Positions 1-11,516 are shown, counted from the stretch's first letter. The stretch is DNA of 64,000 nucleotides from Isoetes taiwanensis (GCA_021234155.1 JAJEKV010000020.1:2527275-2591274); one strand, 5' to 3'. A program made the numbers and translations. The notes: generated by a model from the letters alone, not told the origin.

Positions 1-1209
1 GTGAATTTTATGTTTCTGGAATCCATAACAAATATCAACTTAACCATTACTGCTTAAGCACTTGACTTTTGACAAGAGTAATGAATTTAGAGATTCTTTT
101 GATATTTATCCTGAGCATATAGTCGTGTTTGACATGGTTGATGATGAAAGCAAGCCAGAAAGAAGGCCTACAAAACACATGGAGTCGCCTGAAGAATGGA
201 ATATTAATTTCACTACAGCATTATACTTATTAGGCATATTACGTGTAAACCAAACTTGTACACCCTAAACAAAGTGGCAGATTGTCATTATGTACATATT
301 TTTGTCAGCCAGGTTTGTCTCTTAACCCCCCTCCCTCCCCCCCCCGCGCCCCCTTCCCCTTTTTTTTTGCAGCTTCGTGAATTTGCTCATGGAAATAATT
401 TGAGGAAATCACCAGTTCTTCAATATCTCTACTATTTGGCATAGGTTGTAAAAAACTCTGTACATGGGTCATTCAAATATAGTTCAACTAAGGACCGAAA
501 AAGATTATGTATGCAGATTGGCCTGAGCATGTCACCTCTGAGCAATAGTTCACTATTCTGGGATTACCATCGTAATCCATTTGCTATGTTCTTTGCACGG
601 GGGCTTAATGTATCACTGTCCACTGAGGACCCTCTACAAATACATCTATCGAAGGGGCCATTGGTTGAAGAGTATAGCATTGCTGCACAGGTACAGATGT
701 TTAACTTTTAGCAAAGTAAGGATGGTATATCATAAGAAAATTATAGTCTTCTACTTTATTTTGCCCACAATTAGTATGCTTTATTCCAAAAGATGCTATC
801 TGTGTTCTAATATTTTTTAGATATTCCAATTTACAGGTGTGGAAATTGTCATCCTTAGATCTTTGTGAAGTTGCCTGGAATTTTGTCTTTCAGTCTGGAT
901 TTTCTCATGCATGAGCGACCTTTGATTTTAACTTTTTCATTCCCTGAGTTTGACACATCTGATTTCTGTTATTTTATTCTCATTGGGTTGGAATGGACTA
1001 TCATATCAGAGGGCCTGAAGGAAATGATATTCATAAGACTAATGTTCCACACATGAGGATTGAATTCCGCCATGAGATGAGAAGCTGGTTCCTTTGAGTT
1101 TTTGAAGTTATTAGTGAGTCTCGAATATTGTGTCTTGTAGGTCTGGAAGGATGAACTCAATTATGTCTATTTAGAAAATGCAAACGTTCCTGAGAAGATT
1201 GAAGCATGA
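1..1209 (+). pseudogene. AMP deaminase, 3' exons, broken
   Basis: AMP deaminase converts AMP to IMP in purine metabolism; plants have one well-conserved form (Arabidopsis FAC1). The signature VDDESKPERRPTKHM lies at about 137-181. Further collinear blocks are NLYTLNKV near 253, exon 373-444 (NLRKSPVLQYLYYLA), exon 517-690 ([18 protein letters not shown], then [15 protein letters not shown]), exon 837-911 (VWKLSSLDLCEVA), exon 978-1076 (DIHKTNVPHMRIEF) and final exon 1141-1209 (VWKDELNYVYLE, stop TGA). Introns are kept, so this is a DNA-level remnant, not a processed copy. Damage: a frameshift near 200-250, TAG where the family has Gln at the exon end (442-444), a last-intron donor reading GAG/ATGAGA instead of GTGAGA (1077), and Glu in place of the first Asp of the TDDP motif, a zinc ligand in the adenosine/AMP deaminase family. 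The 5' part is outside the window. Confidence 0.88.
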
Positions 1210-2210
1210 TGTACCTTGTCAAGGTTCTTCTGTATTACTGCAGACATCTGCTGGTGAGCTGACATCTTAATACATGTAAGATATGCATCCTCCTGAAGAG
1301 TATACTTGGTGTAAAGGTGTATTGAGAGGAGCAATAAAGTAGCTGGAAGCAGCATATGATAGCTGCAAAATGTAAAACAATTTGAAATAAGATCGATATG
1401 AAGTTTTAGGGTCTTTAGGAAGTGCACATTTGCACAATATAGTTATGTATACAAAACATGCAAAACAGATGGCAGAATCAAATATGTACTGAATGGAAAC
1501 TAAATGAAGCTTTCAGCAATATGTAACGTGGATGTGAGGATAATGTTTGTCAACTGTTTTATTTGTTTATACAAATAGGTTGGAGCTCAAATGCATGTTC
1601 CAGCAATCAGTCTTTAGTCCAAAATAGATGAGACACTTCTTATGTGTAGAGCAATTGTAGAACTAGAGGTTATCTTGGTTTATTGCCTCTGGACATGATT
1701 TTTAGTTACTATTGACTATGGAATAAACTAATTTAAATTTATATGGGGGTTTAGGCTTTATCACTAAATCGGCTTTATCACTAAGCGCCGGCCCAAAATG
1801 GAATATGCCAAATGAGATCAAATCTTATCCCTCGAGTGCAGATAAAATATGTCATAAACCCTAGCATTTAAATGTGCAATACATAATGGTCATATACATA
1901 CAATGGTTTTATAAAAGAAGAGGATTTGAACCTCCATATCAATATAATGCACAAGATATAAGCGTGTAAGCTCCTTGGGAATTGACACCAAACGTATTCA
2001 TTGAGCTAGAAAATTCAAATCATACCCGAGAAGTTGACTGGTCACAAGCTTTACATCTCTCTCCATGCATGACGATTTTGGAATTCCCTAGCACACATCG
2101 TGCAATACACAAATTTTTTTGGATTGCCCCTGGGGGACAAACCCTAGCTCATGTGGTTTTTAGGCATGTTCTAAGTATATGTTAAAATATGCTTAGAATA
2201 TGTGAAAAAC
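1210..2210. other. non-coding, A/T-rich; palindrome at 2165-2202
   Basis: No supported gene. A 16-bp imperfect inverted repeat (2165-2180 with 2187-2202, two mismatches, 6-nt loop) lies at the end. A short duplication of GGCTTTATCACTAA occurs near 1750-1785. The minus strand at about 1915-1985 has a tRNA T-arm-like stem but no complete tRNA. Confidence 0.5.
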
Positions 2211-2272
2211 GGCGACGGAGGGCGACGGAGGGCGACGGTGGCAATGGAGGGCGACGGTGGCAATGGAGGCGG
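2211..2272 (+). repeat. GC-rich minisatellite
   Basis: Two copies of a 10-bp unit GGCGACGGAG are followed by two copies of a 19-bp extension of it (GGCGACGGTGGCAATGGAG). It stands out sharply from the A/T-rich flanks and directly follows the palindrome at 2165-2202. Confidence 0.8.
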
Positions 2273-2569
2273 AAACCAAGTAGGTGCATCATCTCAGATT
2301 AAAGATTAAAGATTAGATATAGTTAGACACGCGCTTAGCCTGAGAGTATTCTAGATGGATTATATTATACTAGAGATAAGATTATCTTAGAGAAATCAAT
2401 CATGCTTGGCCGGAGACGATACCGTTACAAATATCCGGATGAATCGTCAAAACAGCACAGATCATACACGGCTCCAACCAACAATCACTGGAGAAATAGG
2501 TGGGAAATAATGTACAGAGAATCGGCAGAGGGAAAGAAGCTCCCGGACATGGCGACGGGCGGTTAAAAT

Positions 2570-2810
2570 GCTAATTCAAATTTCAAATTTTACTTTATGA
2601 GAATTTTATTTAAATTTTTCAAATCTACAGTACGTTACAGAAACGTTAGGAGAAAATGAATGAATAGGAAAGAAAATAAAATAAAGGAAACGAAAACAAA
2701 ATAGGGAGGGAGGGACGAAATTAAGGGAGGCAATGAAATATAATAAAATAAAATAAAATAAAATAAATAAAACAAAATAAAATAAAACAAAAATAAATTT
2801 GAACACCTAA
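2570..2810. repeat. A/T-rich simple sequence, (AAATA)n
   Basis: Purine-rich plus strand with an (AAATA)n core at about 2738-2802. The apparent long minus-strand reading frames here are low-complexity Phe/Leu/Tyr translations of the repeat and are not genes. Confidence 0.8.
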
Positions 2811-3373
2811 TTAGAGAACGGACTATGTGGACGACCGGACAACAACGGGTCGATCGAATCGTATAGGGTACGGAACACATGGCATCACGACATAGGGAGA
2901 GAATAGATAATAAACAACGAATAATAAGAATAATAATAAAATTGTAATAATAACTAGATATGAACGTAATACGAATGACCAGTGGTATAATCATAAAGTC
3001 TAGGATAGGGGCGCTAATGAAATAAGGGGAAATAATGAAAATATAGGGCAAAGGACGATATTTACGCAGGTCGACAAAGTAACAAGGAAGCGAGACGGTG
3101 AATATTCGCATCTTAAAATCGGAGAGACAGGATAGGACAAGACAAGCATTAATAATGAGCGGTAAAATTGGATGGCGGAATTCGCATTGACTTTCGTAAC
3201 CCTAAAAAGCGTATCAAACATTATATGGACTAATTGTGAGAGCAGCTCACAAGTCCCCTCAGCGTCCAGTCAAGGAATCGTGAGCTCTCAAATTCATACA
3301 GCCAAGGGAGCGCCGCCGCATCTTCAGCAACAAAATCCTCGCCTCCGCCACAACGCAGCGCAGTTGCAGAAAG

Positions 3374-4002
3374 ATGGACAAGGGAAAGAGGGTAGTAATC
3401 GGAAGTACCGAAGATGAGAAGAAAATCAGAAAGAGACCAAGATCTGGAGCTCCGGGTTACCTCACGGTGCCCTTCAATCCGGACCTGGAGGATCTCAACC
3501 CGTGGTGTATCTGTGAACCGAAATGTCGGTGTCTAGGTCGGGGGCTGCCATCTTGCATTAGTCATGGCGAAAGTGCAATCGCTTATTCTCGCGGCACGTA
3601 ATCCACCATGCTCAAGATATGCGGGATAATGGTTACACTTTAGGGCTGTTGGAGGTGCTTGGGGTGCTAGGGCGACAAAAACGACTTCGATAAAGGCCCG
3701 AGATTTGGATAGAACCATGCAAAGGCTTTAATCGTCTGCAGATTCACTCAAAGAATACAACGTTAAGCAAGATATCGGCGATAATCTCACAATATGCGAT
3801 CTCGGTAAGGTCTGTATATATTGTTGTGAGAAGAATCCTGTGGATTTCGTGTGCCGAGCATATGTTGGAAGACACTTGGAAAAGGTCAGAAAGATCGGAG
3901 AGCCGTCGGCAGGGAAAAGCCCCAATAATTGAATTGAACGTGCAGGATAGGGAAGGAGGATGGGCGGCATGTAATCTCCTTTTGCATGATTTCTGTTTTT
4001 AA
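3374..4002 (+). pseudogene. unrecognised coding relic with Cys-rich segment
   Basis: An ATG at 3374 opens a basic start (MDKGKRVVIGSTEDEKK) followed by NPWCICEPKCRCLGRG, a CXCX3CXC cluster, and then a frame break. A second coding-like block at 3725-3950 reads KVCIYCCEKNPVDFVCRAYV, and a third frame gives APIIELNVQDREGGW to a TAA at 4000-4002. Natural residue composition in three successive frames suggests one decayed gene or the first ORF of the LINE downstream. I do not recognise the family. The Cys pairs could be zinc ligands, but that is inference. Confidence 0.4.
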
Positions 4003-4239
4003 CTCTTTACTTTTTACTTTTACTCTCCTCGTTTTTTCATGAATCCAAATCAAAAATAGGTAAGTTGTATCGCCGTAAATGTTATATGAAAAAATAGTTG
4101 AATGATGCGGGAAGCCCGCATATATAGCGCAGACAAGTTAAGCTTCTGACGGACTGCTTTTTTTTGTAGCTGAATGCATAGCAGAATTATGCAGAAATAG
4201 ACATAGCCGAATACCTGAACATGTTTAAAGGATACAGGT

Positions 4240-4644
4240 TTAAATATGCTTTAATATGTAATATCTCTGTATGGAGAAAATTTTTGAAATTTTTGAATGA
4301 AGGAAATATATAGTAATAGTTGTCTCAATAGAATCTGAAGTGATATCTGTTACTGATAAAGTAGCTCCTTTATGTATTCTAAACACCGCCTCGATGATGA
4401 AACGATCCCGATCCATAGGATTATACTCCACGGGGCAATGCACTAACACATGGGAAATTATAGAAATTATGGACTCTAGTAATTTAGAGCATAAATGAGG
4501 ACCATCAAGACCCATCAAGGAACATAATGCGGCAAGGTTTACACCGTAAGACGTAAGATAGGAGATAGAAGATATAAACATAGGGAAGGAAAATATTACA
4601 AAAGCACGCCGGTCGCATTGGGGCATGGAACAGAAAGACACCAT
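4240..4644 (-). pseudogene. orphan coding-like fragment
   Basis: A 134-codon open stretch in A/T-rich DNA where stops should be frequent. Its translation is protein-like (for example CSLMGLDGPHLCSKLLESI and HVLVHCPVEYNPMDRDRFII) rather than low-complexity. No family recognised, and no splice sites clearly bound it. It may be an exon of a gene captured or stranded between repeats. It could still be a chance ORF. Confidence 0.35.
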
Positions 4645-4884
4645 GCAAAAATAGACAAAAGGACTATATCATGGGAGATATCGACTCGGAGGAGAAGGGT
4701 GACGAAAACACTCAAAATAAGGGAAATACAAAATAATGGGTGATGTAAGTGACGATAGAAAAGGAACAAGAATAATCCGACAGAGATAACAAGCCCCGTA
4801 AAAAGATACAAGGGGGGAGATTGATGAAAGGACACGCAGGCTAACGCGCAGAACAAAAAAGGATTTCAGAGTAAAAGGCGACGG

Positions 4885-5213
4885 CAAGATACGGGACAGA
4901 GAGGCTATGCCTCCGGCCAGACACCGTGATAGCGAGGGCTAGACCCACCAACCGGGTAACCCGGACCACCAAAAACTCATCAACACATGGAGAACGGCAT
5001 ATGACTTGTACAAATGGGTATGAAGAATACCTCACCATCGATGTATGGCAACACGTAGTAAAAGGTGGACGGGAACAAGTTACGGGACAAGGAGGCCAAG
5101 CCTCCGCCAGACACCGTGATAGCGAGGGCAAGACCCACCAACCGGTAACCCTGACCACTAAAAACTCAATATAACTAATCTGCACAATATATGTAAAGAG
5201 GTATGAAGAATAC
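4885..5213 (+). repeat. tandem duplication, two units, period about 185-191 bp
   Basis: Unit 1 (4885-5032) and unit 2 (5076-5213) share ACGGGACA, GCCTCC, CCAGACACCGTGATAGCGAG, ACCCACCAACCGG and GTATGAAGAATACC in the same order. Similar tandem monomers occur in 5' UTRs of some LINEs, and a LINE body follows downstream, so a 5' UTR/promoter role is possible but unproven. Confidence 0.75.
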
Positions 5214-5915
5214 CCCGTGAGGATCTAAACCGCCGACACCATGGATCGGGGAAAAGTATGGACAAGGGGGGGTTTACCCCCACCACGCAATTAGGGAGCA
5301 CGAAAGCACAAAGACAAATGTAACGATACATGCAATGTAAATACAGAACACGTAACTACAAAAATTGCGGGTACGTAATCTCGCAATCGCACGAAAATAC
5401 TAGCTAATCAATACGCATAAGCATCTACCCAACCACTCGACTCGAAACCCGAGAGGATCAACCTTGGGCAACCGGACGAAAAGAACCGAAAGTGACAATA
5501 AAAAGGGACGGACAAAACTAATTAGGGCCTTTTGAATTTTGAATTTTAAAATTTGAAATTCAAATCGAACGGTAATCGCCAATAAAAATACCGCTTAGAA
5601 GCAAAGAAATATATATAGTCTTAGGGGAAACGACGGTTATTTCACAAGCAAGAGTCTAGCACGAACGCACTGCTTAGAGTCTTTCTGCACAGGATTCTCT
5701 TAGCAAACGAGGGCGATGGCCGATAGCATCAACCGCAGCCGCCAGAGGAGATTGAGGCGGCAAGAGCCGGAGCCAACAAGACCTTAGGGACTTCTTGGCA
5801 CAAATGGATAAACGGCTAGAGGCAAAGATCCCTAACCGATGCACTCAACGCATTGGTCGAGACTTGTAACAAAGAATAAAGCAGCCATCACTAGCATGGA
5901 CGGAGAGTAGGAGGG

Positions 5916-6500
5916 GTGGAGAAGATGAACGAGGAAATGCAAATGCAGAATGGACGAGATCAAGAGGAGAAAGCAAAGATCCCGCAAAGGTTGGTTGAAT
6001 TAGAGAAATCAAATGTTGAGCTGGATGCATGGGAGTCATATGATAGGATAAAACCACATTTATTGGAGTATGAGGAGCGTAATAAGATTAAACATGATGT
6101 TAGGCTAATTGGGATAGCGTAAAAGGCCTAATGAGGATATATATCGAAGTTACCGCAGAAGTGATAGAGACTGTGTTCAAGGAACACAGGGCGCTATCGC
6201 CAAAGCCCCGACGGGCCAATGGAGGGGAGATCGAGGCACATAAACCCCGACATTGAGGGACATGGCAACCAAGGAGAGGATCTTACGGATGGGATCCGCA
6301 TTGAGGAATGGAATCAAAGTACAGGAGGCATTAACAAAGTGATGCGTAGACAGGGGGCTACACAGTGGAATTGGCCAAAGCTGAACCGAACCAACTGGGA
6401 TACAAGCAGGGGTCAAGAATGGCAAGGTATACATACACAAAAGGGTAAGAGAGCAGGGACTCAACCCAGAGGAGACGGAAGGGGTTGCGGGGGGTAGCAA
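5916..6500 (+). pseudogene. LINE ORF1-like coiled-coil segment
   Basis: An acidic/basic helical segment rich in Glu, Lys and Gln (EEMQMQNGRDQEEKAKIP then LVELEKSNVELDAWESYD) precedes the endonuclease, where LINE ORF1 RNA-binding coiled-coil proteins lie. Frames are broken after about 6122, and the stretch to 6500 is only weakly protein-like. Assignment rests on position and composition, not on a recognised domain. Confidence 0.4.
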
Positions 6501-6917
6501 AACCAACGGGAGCAGAGAAGGAAAATTCACATCTCGTGAAACCCATACAATCGATGCAGGAGAACGTAATGCGAGGGAGGCACTAAGAGCAATCACTGTG
6601 AGATGGGAGCCGTAACGTTGAGCAATAGGAGGAAGCGGAAACGGGGGAAACGAAGAGCGAACAAATCAAGCGGGGCTCAAGGGCCAACCCCGACAATGAA
6701 ACCAGGGAGGCCAAGGAGAATGGGGAATGGCACGGAAAACATGGAGACCCCAAGGAGCAACCCTGGGGAAAAGACGCCGACATTATGGTAATCGAACTGC
6801 ACTGGTACCCATGGGATGATGGAGAAAGATCGAAGGTGCCCACGGCCGCGACATAATATGTTTGGCGTAGACATGGGAGCATAACACTAAAAAGGTTACC
6901 GAGGAGGAAGGGTACCA

Positions 6918-7533
6918 ATTTGCTTACATGTTGGAAAGACAGGGATTTCAAGAAAGGGAGAGGGAGTGCAGGTCTGGCTTGTTATATAAAGAATAGTGCG
7001 GCTCACAATGCATGTATGTTACATTCAGATATCAATAAAAGATATATGGTTTTGAATATTCAATTGAAAAACAAACAAGAGGTAGTTCTGATAATTGCAT
7101 ATTACCCGCCAAACAAATGATAAGTCGGAATTGGCTTTGAACTGGAGAGAACATAACGAAATGGAAGGGACAAGGACCAATGATTATAGTAGGAGATCTA
7201 AATGCCAGAACCAGACAGGAACAAGCACAAATTACGCACGCGGATGAGAAAGATGGTCAGATAGTGTACACGGCGAGGACACAGGAATGGCAGAGGGATA
7301 CAGAAGATAAGGCTGAGGTCAACGCTAGGGGTGAGCTATTGCTGGAAGTCTGCACGGCAACAGGGGTGATCATAGCTAATGGAACGAAAAGATGGAGGGG
7401 ATCGGGAGGTTTTACGAGCCAAAACTCACATGGTAAGAGCATAGTGGATTATATAATTTTGAGCCACCGCCAAAGAAAAGGTAGAAGGGCTAATGCTACA
7501 GGAATGGCCGACTGGGAAAAGGGAAAGCCATAG
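6918..7533 (+). pseudogene. LINE apurinic-type endonuclease domain
   Basis: Two frames carry an exonuclease-endonuclease-phosphatase fold. GRGSAGLACYIKNS and VLIIAYYPPNK (about 6955-7120) are followed after a break by MIIVGDLNAR (from 7180), the conserved GDxNA motif, and GKSIVDYIILS near 7430-7465, matching the late D-Y-I-motif of LINE endonucleases. In a working element this domain nicks target DNA to prime reverse transcription. A frameshift near 7120 breaks it. Confidence 0.8.
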
Positions 7534-8339
7534 ACCGATCAAACTAACATTTAGATTGGATGAGACGCCACAAAAGGATGGCACAGAAATAAAGAAGGAT
7601 AACAAAGACAGGGTAAGAATTCAATTCCAGGAAAGGTACGCAGAAACCTTTACCCAAATGATCAAGGATGAAATGGGAAAATGGGACTGGGGGGAACACA
7701 ATGCAATTGATAATGGGAATACCCTCAATGACATAATGATAAGGGTAGCAGCAGATGTGTTTGGGAGAAGGATCAAAATTAGGAAGAACAGGCATTCAGA
7801 GCTTCAAGATGGTATGATGACGAAAAGTCACGAGAGAACACAAGAGGAAATTAAGAAAGCATAAGGGGAGGGAGACATACCGAGAAGAGAAGGCAGCATA
7901 CATAAGGTTACTAAAGAAGAAAAGATACAATAACCTCGCCACAAAGACCAATGGTACATGGGAAAACCACCGAGAAAACAGCCCAAGATTCGGAAAGGAT
8001 TCAAAAACAAAGGAGGGGGTAGCAATGTAAAAAGCAAGGGACTAACAAGATGACATTGGAATCGAGGGATGGGAGACATATCTGACAAATTATATAAGAC
8101 AGGGCCAATTTCGGGTACCAATACCAATACAAAGATGACCCGACAAACCATGCTTCAATATGTTGGAAGTAATGTTAGCCCTAAACAAAATGGCTAATCA
8201 CAAAGCACCGATTTATACTACCGACCGTGGAATTGCTGAAATGCTACCGGACGTAAATTAGCGCATTGTGTAATGTACATTTTAATGGCATCATACATAC
8301 TGTGGCTCCATTGCATGGACATACAACAGAGTCATACCC

Positions 8340-8960
8340 CTACATAAGGCAGGGAATAGAAAAGATCCAGGGAACTATAGGACGATAATGGTAAGCTCGA
8401 TTTTCGCAAAATGGTTTGGAAAGGTACTGGATAACAAACTAAAGAAATGGGCAGAGGAAGGAAATGTGAGAGCACAAGGGCAAGCCGGGTTCGCACTGCA
8501 GCACTCAACCACGATCATCTCGTGACCCTTCTGGATACTAATAGAGCGTAACAAAGCGCATGGAAAGAAAATAATCTGGCCGCTTTGTAGATTTCGAAAA
8601 AGCGCTCGACACAAATCCCCGAGAGAAGCCGCTAAAAGACTAATGGATATGCAAGCCCCGAGAAGCATGGTAGGATCGATCGCAAGACCTGCACCACAAG
8701 GTGTATGCAAAGATGGAGCAGAAGGACAAATATAATATGTGACACAGTGTGAAGCGATGCCCATTATCCCCAACTCTGTTTGGAATATACATAGATGCAC
8801 TACAGGGATACATAACAGATCAGCAAGGGGACGAGTATGCCCCCACACTGGGAGACACTAAGGTACCAATAATGCTATATGCGGACGATCTTAGTATGAT
8901 GGCAACAAAAAACAAAGGAATGCATTGTTGCTCAAAAATTCGAACAATTTTGTGAAGATA
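8340..8960 (+). pseudogene. LINE reverse transcriptase core
   Basis: The segment contains YRTIMVSSIFAKWF-like sequence near 8378, a VDFEKALD-like block near 8580 and CPLSPTLFGIYIDALQGYI (from 8757), the conserved 'QGCPLSP.LF' motif, followed by MLYADDLSMMATKNK with the catalytic YADD (about 8877-8888). Several frameshifts separate these blocks. The order agrees with non-LTR reverse transcriptases of the endonuclease-encoding clades. Confidence 0.88.
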
Positions 8961-8995
8961 CAGGCTAACAAAGGAACATAGCAAAAACAAAGATA

Positions 8996-10045
8996 GTGAT
9001 CTTTGGACACGAGAACAGGCATAAACCTTTCGGATATAAAGAGAAGGAGATAGAGGAAGCAAATGTATCACGATATCTAGGTTATGATGCACATGGCACA
9101 GGGAAGTGGGCCAAAGGAGCTAACGCCAGATTCCAATCAGCTATAGGAAGTTACTTTAACATGAAAAACTTCTGTAACAGAAGTCGAATAACTGATTGGG
9201 ACATCAAATGTTACCTATTTAGTGCAGCGATAGCCACCACCCAGTTGTACGGAGCAGAAGCATGGGGGCCAGGCTTAACAGAAAGAAACTGGGAAAAGCA
9301 GGAAGGAATTTTTAGACAATGGCACGTAGCACAGAATTGTGGTAAGGACAAACACGCCACTGACAGTCATGGTCCTCGAAACAGGGCAAAGGCCGATGGA
9401 AGTGAGAGCATGGGAGAGAACCATAAGATACCGCCGAGACAACGCTGAGACATCCATGGAAACCGCCCAAAGATTGCAATCACCGAATCAGCAAAATCAC
9501 ACATCCTTGAAGGCACTGGATGGTTCAGAGAGGTGGCAACATGGACCAGGAAGATGGGACTAAACCTGAGTAACCTGATAGAAGAAGAGCAGTGGAATGA
9601 GGAGTGGACGGTACATAGCGACAAGAGCATGGTCAGAGACATACAGACCCAAGACAGACCGGCTCATAAAGTTTTAATCCGCACCAACAGATGGGACACC
9701 CGTGTACCGGGATAACATATTGGGGAAGAAATGTAAGGGACATAACGGCCGATTCAGGATGGGAAGCCACGATCTAAGAATCGAAAAAGGACGCATGGAG
9801 AGGGATAGACAAGGAGGACAGGATATGCGTAATATGTGACGGGGGAATAGAGGATGAAAACCATATGATTAACGACCGCCCGATCTATGGGGACATCGTG
9901 GGACGATATAGAAATATAAAGTGGGGGAACCAATCCAATGGATGATGAAGATGACGGAATCGTTACGGGATCCGCGAGATGCGATCCAAAGAATGATGAC
10001 CGCATTACTGAGAGAGGTACACAGTGAAAGAGGGCTTGTAATATG
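8996..10045 (+). pseudogene. LINE ORF2 C-terminus with zinc motif
   Basis: NVSRYLGYDAHGTGKWAKGA (about 9060-9120) is the 'YLG' block after the catalytic domain, and TTQLYGAEAWGPG follows. At about 9830-9875, CVICDGGIEDENHMI is the start of the C-terminal C-X2-C...H motif. The expected last Cys reads Asp (NDRPIY), so the zinc site is spoiled. Stops and shifts are frequent. The 3' UTR (10046-10285) is followed by the (ATTCT)6 tail. Confidence 0.75.
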
Positions 10046-10285
10046 ATCTGTACAATACGGGTCATATAGCCTCACACAAAATGCTCAGCTAAAAGCTGAT
10101 TGATAACGACGCATCACTGCACGGCCAAGAAGCCGAGGTAAAGCGGGGTGCTGGTATTAAAGGAAAAAAGTCAGCCTTCAGAAAAGGCTACATTAAAACA
10201 GCGTGATGTGCTAGTAGCACCCTTGTAGGGAGCTCGCCCATGCTACACAAGTCCAGGGGCCTTACGGCACAAAGGACATAAATGT

Positions 10286-10315
10286 ATTCTATTCTATTCT
10301 ATTCTATTCTATTCT
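10286..10315 (+). repeat. (ATTCT)6 LINE tail
   Basis: Six perfect ATTCT units end the LINE. Copies with the same tail motif occur at 17071-17090 and, degenerate and inverted, near 33850-33875, so the motif marks 3' ends of this LINE group here. Confidence 0.9.
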
Positions 10316-10451
10316 AAACTAGTTGTTGTCAATAAACTGCCAGTCGCTACTGTTCGAACCGCCTAACCAACTTGAATTTTTGATGTTGTGCAAGGTACCT
10401 ACTAAACTCAAAATTTATGGAAAGGTTCTGGAGTTCTTTATACCCTTCCAG

Positions 10452-10928
10452 AAACGGGAAGAGTGTTGTCGATGGTTGGAGTTCTTGATGGATTTCCATC
10501 AGGGCAAATTGATGCCCTTCAGCTGCTCTTCTTTGCAGATGGTGATTACCCAAACACATGGATTCGAAGCCAGGTAAGTGGAGGTTCTTTTTTTCACTTC
10601 ATACCAAGACACTCTTATCAACGTTTTGAACTTATCTTTGCCATCACATATTTGCATCTGCAGATGCCGATGAGAGAAACTGACTGCCTGTTGCCAGATA
10701 CTTGTTCTCTGGGACAACTCCTACCAAAAGAGCATCAAGTCAACTGGTTTTAGGTTTTTTGTAGAGTCCTTAAAATTCATCCAAAATACTATCACCGCAG
10801 AGCTGGAGATTGGTCCAGGAGGGTCTCCATGTTGCGAGGAGATCAACAGCAAAAATACAGAAATCCAGCATCCAAAAAATTGGGCTCCAGTCGGAAGGCA
10901 TCGAGTTATGTACAATGTCTCTTTCCAG
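10452..10928 (+). pseudogene. unrecognised host gene relic, spliced exons
   Basis: Exon 10452-10573 has a CAG acceptor and CAG/GTAAGT donor and encodes 40 codons including VGVLDGFPSGQIDALQLLFF and DGDYPNTWIRSQ. The next block starts after CAG at 10664 (MPMRETDCLLPDTCSLGQLL) and ends at CAG/GTAAAC (10928) with ELEIGPGGSPCCEE and NWAPVGRHRVMYNVSFQ. Between them the frame is lost at a T run (10748-10751); one base fewer would keep a single frame. Good splice signals and protein-like sequence point to a decayed plant gene. I do not recognise the family. Confidence 0.6.
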
Positions 10929-11516
10929 GTAAACAAAAATGTACTATAAGTCCAGATAAACAGAAATGTATATTTTGTCAGAAGCGTTCACCTGAAGAAG
11001 ACCACAATGTCTTAAAAATGTCCAATGGGCTTAGCCTAGTTAGTATAAAGTTATTAACACTTTCTCTTCCCTTCCTTGGTTGTATAAATTGACCTGCATA
11101 GCTTTATAAACAAAACTCAAGACTCGTACATTAAGAAAATAATACTCTGTGTTCATAATATTTATATGGCTTCACACAAAACAAAAAAGATCTAGTACGA
11201 AACAACAAACGAAAACACATATTCTCCGGACATCAAAGGGCAACCCCTCGTGTATTTTTTAAATGCAGTAATAATGGTTTAATTTAGCCTTTGTAGACGT
11301 CAAAATTAAATTAAGTTCACTTCAATTTTTAATTCTAGTTCAATTTTTGGATTGCCCACCTTCCCTCAATGTGACAGCTTTAATTTAATTTTAACTTAAT
11401 ATTATGTGCCCTTTTGGGCCCTTACGTGAGGCTTGGGCATAAGCGAGCCAATGCATGAGCCCCATGTAAGGGCATGCAAGGGTACATTATTTCTAACATA
11501 GAGAACCTACTTTATA
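10929..11516. other. no gene; inverted-repeat segment
   Basis: A/T-rich. At about 11409-11475 GCCCTTACGTGAGGC is mirrored by GCCCCATGTAAGGGC, an imperfect inverted repeat, possibly a small transposon remnant. Nothing else supported. Confidence 0.4.

Larger units (their letters stand above)
5916..10315 (+). mobile_element. decayed LINE (non-LTR retrotransposon), (ATTCT)n tail
   Basis: The order coiled-coil ORF1-like segment (about 5916-6500), endonuclease (6918-7533), reverse transcriptase (8340-8960), C-terminal zinc motif (about 9810-9900) and a pentanucleotide tail is that of a full-length non-LTR retrotransposon on the plus strand. Multiple frameshifts and stops make it non-functional. 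The 5' end is not resolved; the tandem units at 4885-5213 may belong to its 5' UTR. A related 3' end lies inverted at 33847-34475. Confidence 0.85.

Noticed and set aside
1915-1985. tRNA gene on the minus strand
   Set aside because: A T-arm-like GGAGG-TTCAAAT-CCTCT is present, but no acceptor stem or anticodon arm can be closed.
2606-3111. long minus-strand hydrophobic protein
   Set aside because: The frame is translated (AAATA)n repeat, rich in Phe, Tyr and Leu; no domain or codon signal.
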